From a virus: a stretch of 64,000 nt of DNA. Positions within the stretch are counted from its first letter, which is position 1. Every line of letters begins with the position of its first letter. Positions 16,260-23,781 of this stretch are shown here, one piece after another. The position numbers were made by a program, and so were the translations under genes. The notes beneath the pieces are model-generated. The model did not search any database, was not told where the DNA came from, and saw only the letters and a list, made by a program, of their open reading frames with translations. The stretch lies in the IMG/VR virus record IMGVR_UViG_3300013104_000002, positions 1-64,000 of that record; one strand, written 5' to 3'.

Positions 16260-17341
16260 AGAAAATTAGAGAAAAAAGAATTGAACAGTTTAAAAAAGAT
16301 TTCCCAGATTTTAAAGTTGCCAAGAAAACAGGATCTTTGTATATTCCTATAGATGAGCAAAAGATTCCTAAAACTATTAAATATAATGGTAGAGCAATTA
16401 CTAAAGGAACGATTAATAAACTAGGAACATTTCAGCATTGGGATATCACAACTAACAGAAGAGTTTATTTGATGAGTCCAAAAGGAAGATTAATGATTAA
16501 GTATCCTAATAAGAATTTTAAATCCGTTACACTAAAAAGTTTAAGAGGAGATTGTAATGATCTCTCTAATGTCTTTTTTATAGGTAAGAAATATGAATGG
16601 TTGAAAGATTATGGAAAATTACAGGCTTACAAATTCTTTCAAGGTTTTAATTCTTTGGGGGAAGCTAAAAAATTTTTAGGTTATTCTTTTATCTCCGATG
16701 AAGATTTTGTTAAATGTTTTTCGGAGTACGATGTTGATGCTCTAGAAGTAATGATCTTAGCTAAAGAAAAGAAAAACGCAGTGAATTTACTTAAGGATAT
16801 AAAATCTGAAACTATAGATATTTTAAGAGATTATATCAGCATGTGTCAGGATAATGGGTTATCTATTGAAATTCCCGCAGGTAAAAATAAACTAGAGGAG
16901 CTACATGATTCAGCTAGATGGGAAATAAATAAAATGACTGCTGAATATTACTCTAAAGAATACAGATATGGTATTAAAGAGGATTTTACAGAATTTTGGA
17001 AAGAAAGTGGACTTGTTTTTAGACGTTTAGAAACACCATATGAAATGTATACGCAAGGTTTGAAACAACATCATTGTATAGGAACAAATTATGCCAAAAC
17101 ATTACATCAATACGCTTTTTATACTTTTACTTTTGAAGATAATGAGTATGATATGCAGATTTATAGAGATGGTACAATAGGGCAGTTTTATGGAAGAAAG
17201 AATTGTAGTCCTCCTGAAAGTTTGCGTGAAAAAATAAAACAAACTCCTACTTTAAAATTTCAGTTGGAAGATACTAAACCTGGATTGGACAACTATCCTA
17301 TGATAAAGGAAGGAAGTAATGAAGAACTAATACCATTTTAA
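16253..17341 (+). CDS. PcfJ-like protein, 362 aa
   Basis: The C-terminal third matches the PcfJ-like domain: LHDSARWEINKMTAEY near 217-231, then FRRLETPYEMYTQGLKQHHCIGTNYA around 257-281 with the conserved HHCIG, and a beta strand with MQIYRDGTIGQFYG. PcfJ-like domains occur in mobile-element and phage polyvalent proteins; their activity is not established. The N-terminal 200 residues are basic and unassigned. Second gene group after promoter P3. Confidence 0.65.
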   Translation: MLKKIREKRIEQFKKDFPDFKVAKKTGSLYIPIDEQKIPKTIKYNGRAITKGTINKLGTFQHWDITTNRRVYLMSPKGRLMIKYPNKNFKSVTLKSLRGDCNDLSNVFFIGKKYEWLKDYGKLQAYKFFQGFNSLGEAKKFLGYSFISDEDFVKCFSEYDVDALEVMILAKEKKNAVNLLKDIKSETIDILRDYISMCQDNGLSIEIPAGKNKLEELHDSARWEINKMTAEYYSKEYRYGIKEDFTEFWKESGLVFRRLETPYEMYTQGLKQHHCIGTNYAKTLHQYAFYTFTFEDNEYDMQIYRDGTIGQFYGRKNCSPPESLREKIKQTPTLKFQLEDTKPGLDNYPMIKEGSNEELIPF

Positions 17342-17586
17342 TGAAAACAAATATAAAAATTATGATAGGAATTAAATGTAAATCAGGGCACGTTTTTTCA
17401 GCGTGTAATGAAAATTATATAGACGCGGAATGGAAATTACAAGAAGCTTATTATAAAGCTCAGGGATGTGAAATTGAGTTATCTGACGAGGTTAGATTCT
17501 CTGAATGTGATTGTGAACATTGTCAGTCTTTAGAACATGAATTTGAGAATTTGATTGAAGAAATTATTACTAATAGCGAAAATTAA
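17341..17586 (+). CDS. Possible zinc-binding small protein, 81 aa
   Basis: Cysteine and histidine pairs, CKSGHVFSAC near the N-terminus and CDCEHC further on, could form a metal site. ATG 17341 overlaps the upstream stop by one base (TAATG); an in-frame ATG at 17362 is also possible. Confidence 0.5.
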   Translation: MKTNIKIMIGIKCKSGHVFSACNENYIDAEWKLQEAYYKAQGCEIELSDEVRFSECDCEHCQSLEHEFENLIEEIITNSEN

Positions 17587-17591
17587 AAATT

Positions 17592-17756
17592 ATGTCAGCA
17601 ACTTACGAAGGATTTGAAGAAAAAGACATCATTACCCCTGATTTAATAGGTGAGAAAATAATAGAATATGCTAAAAAATACGAAGGTACAGATAAATATG
17701 GGGCAGTTATGCTAGCCATAGAATTTGGTTATGAGTTAGCTTTAAAAAATCTATAA
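17592..17756 (+). CDS. Small hypothetical protein, 54 aa
   Basis: Helical frame filling the gap between neighbours (five bases before, one after). The stretch TPDLIGEKIIEYAKKYEG..YGAVMLAIEFGYELAL looks like a folded helical protein. No family assigned. Confidence 0.5.
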   Translation: MSATYEGFEEKDIITPDLIGEKIIEYAKKYEGTDKYGAVMLAIEFGYELALKNL

Positions 17757-17757
17757 T

Positions 17758-18081
17758 ATGAAAATATATAAATTTGAACATAAAGGGATAGGCGGAGAGA
17801 CTGATTGGGTTTGCGCGCCTAATATAAAAGAAGCAAGAGATTTTTATTCTGGTGAATCAGGTATTAGGTCTTTTGAGAATTTTATTGTTAAAGTTTTAAC
17901 TAAGGCTGAATTAGAAAATAGTTACTTACTTGATTTAGATGAACCAGAGCCAGATTGGGATGAGTATGAAGGAGATTTAATTGAAGATGATTTTTGTTGC
18001 GGTTATTTGGTTATACAATCTTTTGCGGAATATTTAAAAACAGCTAAGTATACAGATATGGTAGCTACAACAGCTTATTAA
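17758..18081 (+). CDS. Hypothetical protein, 107 aa
   Basis: N-terminal segment (KIYKFEHKGIGGETDWVCAPNIKEARDFY) looks like a small ferredoxin-like or reader-type fold, then a very acidic central part. Unrecognised. Confidence 0.55.
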   Translation: MKIYKFEHKGIGGETDWVCAPNIKEARDFYSGESGIRSFENFIVKVLTKAELENSYLLDLDEPEPDWDEYEGDLIEDDFCCGYLVIQSFAEYLKTAKYTDMVATTAY

Positions 18082-18083
18082 TT

Positions 18084-18410
18084 ATGAAGAACGATAAAGG
18101 ATTATTTATAAAAGATCCAGATAAATTTCGAGTACCAAGAAAGTTAAAAAAACAAATTCCTAAAGATACTTTTTATTGTTATAAGCCAACTTCGGATTTT
18201 CATTATCTTAAAAGTGGAAATTATGGTTTTACTGTTAAAACTTGTCCTTTTTATACTTGGAAAGCATTTAAAGATATGAAACCATTACCTTCTTGGATAG
18301 ACGATGACTATTTAGAAGAATTCGGAGATGTTGAAAATGGCTGGTGTAAACTAGTCAAATGTGAAATAGAGGATCAATGTAAAAGTTGCGGATTAAAAAC
18401 AGGGTATTAA
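18084..18410 (+). CDS. Hypothetical protein with Cys cluster, 108 aa
   Basis: Six cysteines, with TCPFY, WCKLVKCEIEDQCKSCG near the C-terminus, suggesting a structural metal site. Basic N-terminus. Unrecognised. Confidence 0.55.
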   Translation: MKNDKGLFIKDPDKFRVPRKLKKQIPKDTFYCYKPTSDFHYLKSGNYGFTVKTCPFYTWKAFKDMKPLPSWIDDDYLEEFGDVENGWCKLVKCEIEDQCKSCGLKTGY

Positions 18411-18412
18411 TT

Positions 18413-18442
18413 ATGGATCAAATAAAAATAAAGAGAATATGA
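18413..18442 (+). CDS. Nine-codon mini-ORF
   Basis: ATG two bases after the previous stop, nine codons (MDQIKIKRI), and a TGA that overlaps the next ATG. It has the spacing of a real gene in this string but is probably what remains of a deleted one. Confidence 0.25.
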   Translation: MDQIKIKRI

Positions 18443-18891
18443 AAGAATCAATACACAATCTAGTAAAAGTACTAGAACAATTAGAAGATTATTTAGATTT
18501 TACTGTATTTTATACTTATGAAGAGTTTCTTTCTTCTCATCATTTTTGCCCCGCTTTTGACTTTGAAAGGGACTACTATGAAATCCAATATGATAGTGAT
18601 AATGATTTGCAGATTTTACGATGGGTTTTAAAATCAGGTAATTATGAGAAAGGGTTTGTTTTAAGTGAAATAGAGATAAAAGAATTAACCTCAAATTTAG
18701 TTACAGGTTGGGCAGAAAAAGTTTTAAAAACTAATAAAGAGGGAATAGAAAAAATAAACGAAGACAACTGGCAACATTTCTTAAAAGGAGATATTATTAC
18801 TTCAGAGTTTAGTGAAGATGTAATTTATTCTATAAGAACAGAAAAATTAAGCAGAGAAGAAATTATGGACAGATATAAAATTAAATTATGA
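18439..18891 (+). CDS. Hypothetical acidic protein, 150 aa
   Basis: Unrecognised; aromatic and acidic with helical termini. Ends in an ATGA overlap with the next gene. Confidence 0.55.
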   Translation: MKESIHNLVKVLEQLEDYLDFTVFYTYEEFLSSHHFCPAFDFERDYYEIQYDSDNDLQILRWVLKSGNYEKGFVLSEIEIKELTSNLVTGWAEKVLKTNKEGIEKINEDNWQHFLKGDIITSEFSEDVIYSIRTEKLSREEIMDRYKIKL

Positions 18892-19091
18892 ACTGGAAAG
18901 AAGAAAATGATGAGTGGTATTTAAACACACCTATAGGGAAAATGAGGATAAAGAAAGACTCTGGAACTTACGATGCGTATTGTAATGACAATTTACTAGG
19001 TTCTTATTGGGATTTAAAAAATGCACAAGACGAAGTTAAAGTAAATTTGTCTGTAACCTACTACAGACTTAAAATATTATTAGAGTTATGA
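18888..19091 (+). CDS. Small hypothetical protein, 67 aa
   Basis: Beta-rich start (WKEENDEWYLNTPIGKMRIKKD) then a helix. Overlaps by ATGA at both ends. Unrecognised. Confidence 0.55.
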   Translation: MNWKEENDEWYLNTPIGKMRIKKDSGTYDAYCNDNLLGSYWDLKNAQDEVKVNLSVTYYRLKILLEL

Positions 19092-19369
19092 CAGCACTCC
19101 AATTCCTAAAAGAAAAACAAGAAGAGCATTTCAAATTACATGGTGTATATGCAGATGTAGACAGTAAGATAGCTCAGTGGATGGAAGAGTATAAGAATTT
19201 AGATAATTATACGGATGGCGTTTATAATACTTTATTGAATAACATTAATAGGGTGGAAGTAATTAATCATAATTCTTCTAGATTTGATATTGGTTGTATT
19301 TTTTCTTTTCGCGGCAATATTGAGTTACAATTACAAGACAATAATAAAACTATAAAAGTGTTTATATGA
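19088..19369 (+). CDS. Small hypothetical protein, 93 aa
   Basis: Starts with a helix containing LKEKQEEHFKLHGVYADVDSKIAQWMEEY. Both ends overlap neighbours by ATGA. Unrecognised. Confidence 0.55.
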   Translation: MTALQFLKEKQEEHFKLHGVYADVDSKIAQWMEEYKNLDNYTDGVYNTLLNNINRVEVINHNSSRFDIGCIFSFRGNIELQLQDNNKTIKVFI

Positions 19370-19890
19370 AAACTACATTATTAACTACAACAGCCATTTT
19401 CTTAATGATTTTGGCTTTTTCTTTTAAGTTCGAATTCGCGCCGAAAAAAGGATTCAAAAAAGTAGAATTAGATCAATCTATAAAAATAATAAACTTAACT
19501 TCTTATAGGTATTTAGACACTATAGCTAGCGTAGCTGCGAAAAGCTTACGAGTAAAAGATGTCACTATTATAATTACAGATATTCCAGGAGAATATTTAT
19601 ATGAAAATGCTTTACTAGCTTATACAGAGAAAATAGATGATATTTATTATATTAGAATGAGATATGATTATGGAGTTTATTTAGGGTGTTTAATTAGTTG
19701 TCATGAAATGATCCATTTATCTCAAATGTATTTTGGAAGGTTGTTTATTACTAATGATGGTTTTATTTTTGATAATGAATTTATTCCATTTACTTCTAAT
19801 TATGAAGATAGGAAGTTTGAAGCAGAAGCTTTCATGTATGAAATGTCATTAAAATACGAAGTAGATTCTATTTTAAGCCACGATTATTAG
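19366..19890 (+). CDS. Membrane-anchored zincin-like metallopeptidase, 174 aa
   Basis: N-terminal hydrophobic segment (residues 5-20) acts as signal or anchor. HEMIH at 113-117 is a classic HExxH zinc site, and the downstream EDRKFEAEAF (147-156) supplies a candidate third ligand, a gluzincin-like arrangement. It is probably exported to the periplasm and cleaves protein. It is the last gene of the rightward operon. Substrate unknown. Confidence 0.65.
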   Translation: MKTTLLTTTAIFLMILAFSFKFEFAPKKGFKKVELDQSIKIINLTSYRYLDTIASVAAKSLRVKDVTIIITDIPGEYLYENALLAYTEKIDDIYYIRMRYDYGVYLGCLISCHEMIHLSQMYFGRLFITNDGFIFDNEFIPFTSNYEDRKFEAEAFMYEMSLKYEVDSILSHDY

Positions 19891-19923
19891 ATTTGTATAT
19901 TCGTCTATCAACTTATAAAAAAT

Positions 19924-19962
19924 AAGCCCTTAGAAACGTTAATTTGTCTCTAGGGCTTTTTG
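19924..19962. terminator. Shared terminator between converging operons
   Basis: AAGCCCT and AGGGCTT pair around a loop with extra pairing (TAGA/TCTC) inside, A-rich before and T-rich after, so it can work in both directions. It overlaps the end of the leftward gene at 19939. Confidence 0.7.
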
Positions 19963-20478
19963 GTTTTTCAACTCTAAGTAACTATAATAAAATTTTCTGC
20001 ATAATATAGATTCAATTTCTTTTAACTTTTTTTCTTTGTGAAGCAATTTTGCCTCTTTATATTTTCTTATATAACCTAATTCTGTAATATAAAATAATCC
20101 TGCATAATCTGGAAGTAAATCTTTTACTTTTTCTAAAAGAGTGTAAGGTACGCAAAAATAAAACCTATTGGGAATGAATACAGGAATACATTCTCCTTTT
20201 TTATACCAAATTAAAAGACCATCTTCTTTTCTTGCATAATCGCTTTCTGCGACGACAAAACCATTTTTTAGGATACTGTGCTTACTTTTCTTAAAATCTG
20301 CCTTAAAATCGCTAAAACTTACCTTAACTTCAATGTCTAGGCAATAGCCATTCTCTTTTACTACTAAAAAATCTGTTTCTTTATAATGATGGTCGAAAAC
20401 ATATGTATTAGAAACCATGTATCTGGAGTTATTTGAAAAATGCGATCTCAGTGCGTTGTCTATATCTTTTGCGGTCAT
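19939..20478 (-). CDS. PD-(D/E)XK nuclease-like (MmcB-like) protein, 179 aa
   Basis: Residues 34-66 (ETD...CLDIEVKVSFSDFKADFKKSKH) match the core of MmcB-like PD-(D/E)XK proteins: Glu/Asp at 34-36, then E50-x-K52 and the SxxDFxxDxxKxKH signature. This points to a metal-dependent nuclease or DNA-repair protein. The C-terminus is basic and helical. It is the last gene of the leftward early operon. Confidence 0.7.
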   Translation of the reverse strand: MTAKDIDNALRSHFSNNSRYMVSNTYVFDHHYKETDFLVVKENGYCLDIEVKVSFSDFKADFKKSKHSILKNGFVVAESDYARKEDGLLIWYKKGECIPVFIPNRFYFCVPYTLLEKVKDLLPDYAGLFYITELGYIRKYKEAKLLHKEKKLKEIESILCRKFYYSYLELKNQKALETN

Positions 20479-20479
20479 A

Positions 20480-20668
20480 CTAATTTGTAGGCTTCTGTAT
20501 TCTTTGTAATTCTTTTCTTAGCCTTTCTTCTTCCTCATACTCAAGACTTGTAAAAGCTTCTACATATTTATCAATCAATATCTCAATACAGTCATCGTAA
20601 TTAAAGCGTCTTATATTGATTCCTAACTCTTGCATTTTATCTAGGTTTTCTTTAGCTTTTGGTGTCAT
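20480..20668 (-). CDS. Small hypothetical protein, 62 aa
   Basis: Charged helical protein (KENLDKMQELGINIRRF..., C-terminal EEEERLRKELQRIQK coil). Overlaps the upstream gene by 17 bases. Unrecognised. Confidence 0.55.
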   Translation of the reverse strand: MTPKAKENLDKMQELGINIRRFNYDDCIEILIDKYVEAFTSLEYEEEERLRKELQRIQKPTN

Positions 20669-20918
20669 AATACTCTATTTTAATTACTGCTTTTTCAATT
20701 AATTCTTCCAATACTTCATGGGTCTTCTCTTGATAATACTCACGATATCCCAGAGTATATTTCAAAGACCCTATTAAAGCATTCATTGCTTCTCCTTTCT
20801 TTTTCCAGGAAAATTTTCCAGAGTTCATTACTAATAAATCTCCTTCAAAGTATATTCTATAACCTGCTTTTGAACTTGTTTTTAACTGTTGTAGTTCTTG
20901 TAATATTTTATCTGTCAT
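20652..20918 (-). CDS. Small hypothetical protein, 88 aa
   Basis: Helical ends with a central beta-like YRIYFEGDLLVMNSG. Starts with an ATGA overlap with the mini-ORF upstream. Unrecognised. Confidence 0.55.
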   Translation of the reverse strand: MTDKILQELQQLKTSSKAGYRIYFEGDLLVMNSGKFSWKKKGEAMNALIGSLKYTLGYREYYQEKTHEVLEELIEKAVIKIEYYDTKS

Positions 20919-20959
20919 ATAGTCTTTCTATTATTGCTATTTTTAATTTTGTTTGTCAT
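20915..20959 (-). CDS. 14-residue mini-ORF
   Basis: MTNKIKNSNNRKTI with a four-base ATGA overlap at each end, joining the NADAR gene to the 88-residue gene. It is either a very small translated peptide or a relic that keeps ribosomes coupled across the gap. Confidence 0.3.
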   Translation of the reverse strand: MTNKIKNSNNRKTI

Positions 20960-21393
20960 AATTTACCTTGTTTTAAAAGTATTCTAATATACATTATCAA
21001 TCTTCCTAGATTATTTTCACCCACGTTTGGATTCTGTTTTAGATCAACTCCCCAAAAAATGTCATTCCAGTAGTTTCCTTCCTGTATATTTTCATTACCT
21101 GTGTTTAATAATTTACTTCTAAATGGCTCTTGAGTAAACTTTTTGACCAGTAATTTATACATTATTTCAAGTTTAACCTCTTCCCAATCTTTTCTTATCT
21201 GAATATTTTTAGATTCTTTTTTAACGACATTCGGTGGGTTTTCCAGACAAAATTTAAACCAGCTAACATCATCTGTGTTCTTTTGTGCCATATAAGCATT
21301 TTCAACAGATTTGTAGATTAGCCCATTATGTATAATATCACATGAATACATGTTGGATAGCCAATTATATTCTCCTCTGAAGTTACTTATCAT
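20956..21393 (-). CDS. NADAR (YbiA-like) family protein, 145 aa
   Basis: The whole length fits the NADAR domain: FRGEYNWLSNMYSCDI (5-20), YKSVENAYMAQK (27-38), KKFTQEPFRSKLLNTGNENIQE in the centre, and FWGVDLKQNPNVGENNLGRLIM near the C-terminus. Known members act on N-glycosidic bonds of riboflavin intermediates or remove ADP-ribose. In a phage a plausible role is to process ADP-ribose or NAD-type signals. Stop overlaps the next start (ATGA). Confidence 0.8.
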   Translation of the reverse strand: MISNFRGEYNWLSNMYSCDIIHNGLIYKSVENAYMAQKNTDDVSWFKFCLENPPNVVKKESKNIQIRKDWEEVKLEIMYKLLVKKFTQEPFRSKLLNTGNENIQEGNYWNDIFWGVDLKQNPNVGENNLGRLIMYIRILLKQGKL

Positions 21394-21583
21394 ATTCAGG
21401 TATTTCTGTCCAACGTTCTACTATCTCATAACTTTTTCTCCCGCCAACACAATACCAATTTCCATGGTAAGATGCTATTCGGTATTCGCTCCACCCAGGA
21501 GTTTTAGTATTATTTACCCAAACTAATACATGTCTGTCATTATCAGGTGTTTTGTCTTCTACAAGATGCCATTTATTTCTCAT
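21383..21583 (-). CDS. DUF551-type small protein, 66 aa
   Basis: WHLVEDKTPDNDRHVLVWV at the start, YRIASYHGNWY in the middle and IVERWTEIPE at the end follow the DUF551 pattern. This is a second copy of the family in the window; the two differ widely in sequence. Role unknown. Confidence 0.7.
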   Translation of the reverse strand: MRNKWHLVEDKTPDNDRHVLVWVNNTKTPGWSEYRIASYHGNWYCVGGRKSYEIVERWTEIPEYDK

Positions 21584-21858
21584 AATTCTCCCATTTCTTT
21601 TAACTGTTCTCTGACTATCTTCAAGTCACTTTCTGTCTGCTCTCTTATTTTCTTGCGCAAAACTGGGTCACATTCATAATTCAAAGCTGTAAACACTGAT
21701 CTCGGCGCATTTTTAGGAAAAGACATTTTAAGTCTGTGTTGTTTGTAATACTCGTAATCCTCTAAAGTTTTACAATAATCTCCCGACCCTGCCCAAATAT
21801 GGGTGTGTCTTCCCCAACCGTTTAGGTTTTTAAATTCATTCCAAGTTAGTTTACTCAT
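21580..21858 (-). CDS. Small hypothetical protein, 92 aa
   Basis: N-terminal Trp/Gly/His-rich part and a helical charged C-terminus (RKKIREQTESDLKIVREQLKEM). ATGA overlaps on both sides. Unrecognised. Confidence 0.55.
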   Translation of the reverse strand: MSKLTWNEFKNLNGWGRHTHIWAGSGDYCKTLEDYEYYKQHRLKMSFPKNAPRSVFTALNYECDPVLRKKIREQTESDLKIVREQLKEMGEL

Positions 21859-22025
21859 AATAAATTATATTTAATTAAAAATTGTCTGTGCCTAAATTCT
21901 ATTTCTTCATCAGTTAATACCTTATCCCAGAAATCTATTGAAATACCTAGTGTGTCATACAGTAATTTAAGCATACGCATTTGCATTCCTTGATATTCTT
22001 GTATTAATATTGGTTTAATTTCCAT
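21855..22025 (-). CDS. Small hypothetical protein, 56 aa
   Basis: Start chosen at 22025 within a longer frame from 22049, which reduces the overlap with the upstream gene. Helical, methionine-rich. Unrecognised. Confidence 0.5.
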   Translation of the reverse strand: MEIKPILIQEYQGMQMRMLKLLYDTLGISIDFWDKVLTDEEIEFRHRQFLIKYNLL

Positions 22026-22275
22026 TTCTATAGAATCTGGGTGCATCATTCATCCAATAATATTTTTCATATTGCTCATACCATATTCCATTTATTCGAA
22101 AATTTTTACAACCTAAATTCCAGCTTATATCTGCATTAGGAAAATATTTTCTAAATATAGGAATTAATCTACTTGGTAAATTACCTATGTATACCTCACA
22201 ATTTGCTATAACTGAATTTATATCTTCTAAGTTATTAGCATCTAATTCTTTATTTTCTATAAAACTAACTGACAT
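22015..22275 (-). CDS. Small hypothetical protein, 86 aa
   Basis: Mixed helix/strand; WNLGCKNFRINGIWYEQYEKYYW is aromatic-rich. Directly abuts the upstream stop. Unrecognised. Confidence 0.55.
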   Translation of the reverse strand: MSVSFIENKELDANNLEDINSVIANCEVYIGNLPSRLIPIFRKYFPNADISWNLGCKNFRINGIWYEQYEKYYWMNDAPRFYRNGN

Positions 22276-22551
22276 TTATTTAAATATTAAGTAAAACTTC
22301 GGAAAAATATATTTATTCGGCGCATAAAAACTAAGAGTATTTTCATGAAAATCATATCTGAATTTTGCTTTGGAAATAGGTATATAATCTTTAACCAATT
22401 TTAAAATCTCTTCTTTATTTTTATCTTTATTTGCACGAATTAAACTTTCATACTCCCAGAAAACTTTAGTATCGTTAAAACCTGAACTTCCGTATTTTGT
22501 GAAATACTCATAATCGATTTGGCTGTAACTTTTTGTATATTCTACTCTCAT
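22276..22551 (-). CDS. Small hypothetical protein, 91 aa
   Basis: ATG at 22551 is preferred to an earlier in-frame ATG at 22629 that would lie inside the DUF3307 gene. Tyr/Phe-rich, ends in a hydrophobic strand (FPKFYLIF). Unrecognised. Confidence 0.55.
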   Translation of the reverse strand: MRVEYTKSYSQIDYEYFTKYGSSGFNDTKVFWEYESLIRANKDKNKEEILKLVKDYIPISKAKFRYDFHENTLSFYAPNKYIFPKFYLIFK

Positions 22552-22556
22552 ATTTG

Positions 22557-22928
22557 TTATTTTATAAATTCTATTACTGCCCACATCCAAATAAAATGAA
22601 ATACCTGATCCACTACAAAATGACCCCAAGGCAAAACTCTTTCATATTGATTATTGGCAACTAAAGCATTGTGTTTTAATTCCCTTTGAAAACTTCCCAT
22701 AGTTTTACACCACCAAGATACAAAATTTGTTCTGTCTTGTATCCAATGTTGTGCGTAAATTAATAGTATTTGTACTGGGGTTAAATTTGTTAGAAGAAAA
22801 GGTAGTATATAAAGAGTTACATGTAAAGTACAACTCCAATTGTTTTTCTTTTTATTTACGGCTTGCCAATCATTTTGTAATAAAAAGTCGCCTATAAAAT
22901 GGGCTAAAACCCAAGGTAAATTTATCAT
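22557..22928 (-). CDS. DUF3307-like membrane protein, 123 aa
   Basis: INLPWVLAHFIGDFLLQNDWQAVNKKK followed by LHVTLYILPFLL and a late VVDQVFHFIWMW matches the DUF3307 pattern (HxxGDFxLQxD...K...H). It is an integral membrane protein with three or four helices and unknown activity. ATG 22928 overlaps the upstream TGA; the six residues before it belong to the overlap. Confidence 0.7.
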   Translation of the reverse strand: MINLPWVLAHFIGDFLLQNDWQAVNKKKNNWSCTLHVTLYILPFLLTNLTPVQILLIYAQHWIQDRTNFVSWWCKTMGSFQRELKHNALVANNQYERVLPWGHFVVDQVFHFIWMWAVIEFIK

Positions 22929-23134
22929 AAGTGGTATTTTGGACAATTATTACTATGCTCTCCTGTGGTCATATAACAGCAGATACATTCATTATTTACT
23001 TCTGAGTTTTCTCGCTCATATATTTTATTTTCTAACCATTCTATATAATTTTGATTAGAGCTTAAAAACATATATTCTACAGAGTCTGTGGTTTTATTCC
23101 AACACTCTGATTCAAATTCTCCTCTTAATGTCAT
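22925..23134 (-). CDS. Small Cys/His-rich protein, 69 aa
   Basis: The C-terminal CICCYMTTGEHSNNCPKYHL has four Cys and two His, typical of a small metal-binding tail; the N-terminal part is acidic. Its ATG overlaps the end of a remnant extension of the upstream gene, not that gene's present stop. Confidence 0.6.
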   Translation of the reverse strand: MTLRGEFESECWNKTTDSVEYMFLSSNQNYIEWLENKIYERENSEVNNECICCYMTTGEHSNNCPKYHL

Positions 23135-23178
23135 AATTTAAGTTTCTTTAATAGTTCCTCGATTGTTTCTAGCGTACT

Positions 23179-23469
23179 TTATTTTATGTAATTATGTGAT
23201 GCTTTACACAGCTCAGTAAATTTTTCTTTTAACCAATTGTTTCTTAAATCTAACAGTTCCTTTTTAAATTCTTTTTCCGCTGATTTTATAGAATATTCTT
23301 TCCCTATAGATTCTAAATTAGTTTCATCTAATTCGGTTGTAGTGAATATTTCTTTTGAGTCATCGCATTGCCAATAAAAGCTAATATACTCTAAATGAAG
23401 ATTTTTATATTTACAAGTAGCAATATCAGTTTTTAATACCATTGGTTTATTTGTTATTGGACTGTTCAT
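23179..23469 (-). CDS. Hypothetical protein, 96 aa, probably cut short by a TAA
   Basis: Unrecognised, charged protein. Reading through its TAA (23179-23181) in the same frame gives 15 further codons encoding a coiled-coil-like LETIEELLKKLKL, ending in a TGA (23131-23133) that makes the usual ATGA overlap with the next gene. This strongly suggests the original gene was 23131-23469 and that the TAA is recent. Confidence 0.6.
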   Translation of the reverse strand: MNSPITNKPMVLKTDIATCKYKNLHLEYISFYWQCDDSKEIFTTTELDETNLESIGKEYSIKSAEKEFKKELLDLRNNWLKEKFTELCKASHNYIK

Positions 23470-23668
23470 CTCTTTCTGCTTAATATCTTACTTATCACTT
23501 CTTTATCAGTATAATTATGTCCTAAGAAAGTACTTAAATCTTAGGTTGGTAGTGAATCTACCCTCGCATTCGGATGTATACAATAAGACTCTTCTTTAAT
23601 ATATGGATTTTCTCCTATATAAGTAAAAGTTAAACCCATTCTATATTTACTTGGTTTCCATTTTTCAT
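23466..23668 (-). pseudogene. Decayed small gene with a one-base loss and an in-frame TAA
   Basis: An ATG at 23668 overlaps the upstream stop (ATGA), but its frame ends after 12 codons. Adding one A in the A5 run just after the ATG restores KKWKPSKYRMGLTFTYIGENPYIKEESYCIHPNARVDSLPT (written here in parts: KKWKPSKYRMGLTF, then TYIGENPY, then IHPNARVDSLPT). A TAA at 23541-23543 follows, then DLSTFLGHNYTDKEVISKI and a TGA overlapping the next ATG. The intact gene would have had 67 codons. Two lesions make it a pseudogene; the piece from 23639 could still be translated. Confidence 0.6.
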
Positions 23669-23781
23669 ATCTGCCTGTTTAAATACAAATTATATCTAGC
23701 CCATCTCTCCATCAATTCAATCTTTTGGTGTTTAGCTTCTCTTAATACTAATCTCCACCATATTCTTTTAAGTCTTTTCAT
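23665..23781 (-). CDS. Small basic protein, 38 aa
   Basis: Strongly basic, Trp- and Arg-rich helix (KRLKRIWWRLVLREAKHQKIELMERW). Overlaps the SLOG gene by 14 bases and ends in ATGA at the decayed gene. No family assigned; it could be membrane-active or nucleic-acid-binding. Confidence 0.45.
   Translation of the reverse strand: MKRLKRIWWRLVLREAKHQKIELMERWARYNLYLNRQI

Noticed and set aside
1700-19500. GC-rich words such as CGCGG and GCGCG dotted through the AT-rich early genes
   Set aside because: They seem slightly frequent but lie in coding frames, share no fixed flanks or spacing, and counts are small; chance or codon use is enough.
23541-23543. Stop-codon reassignment as in some crAss-like phages
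   Set aside because: The codon is TAA, and TAA ends many genes. Large genes run without internal TAG or TGA, and TAG and TGA also end genes, so the standard code is used.
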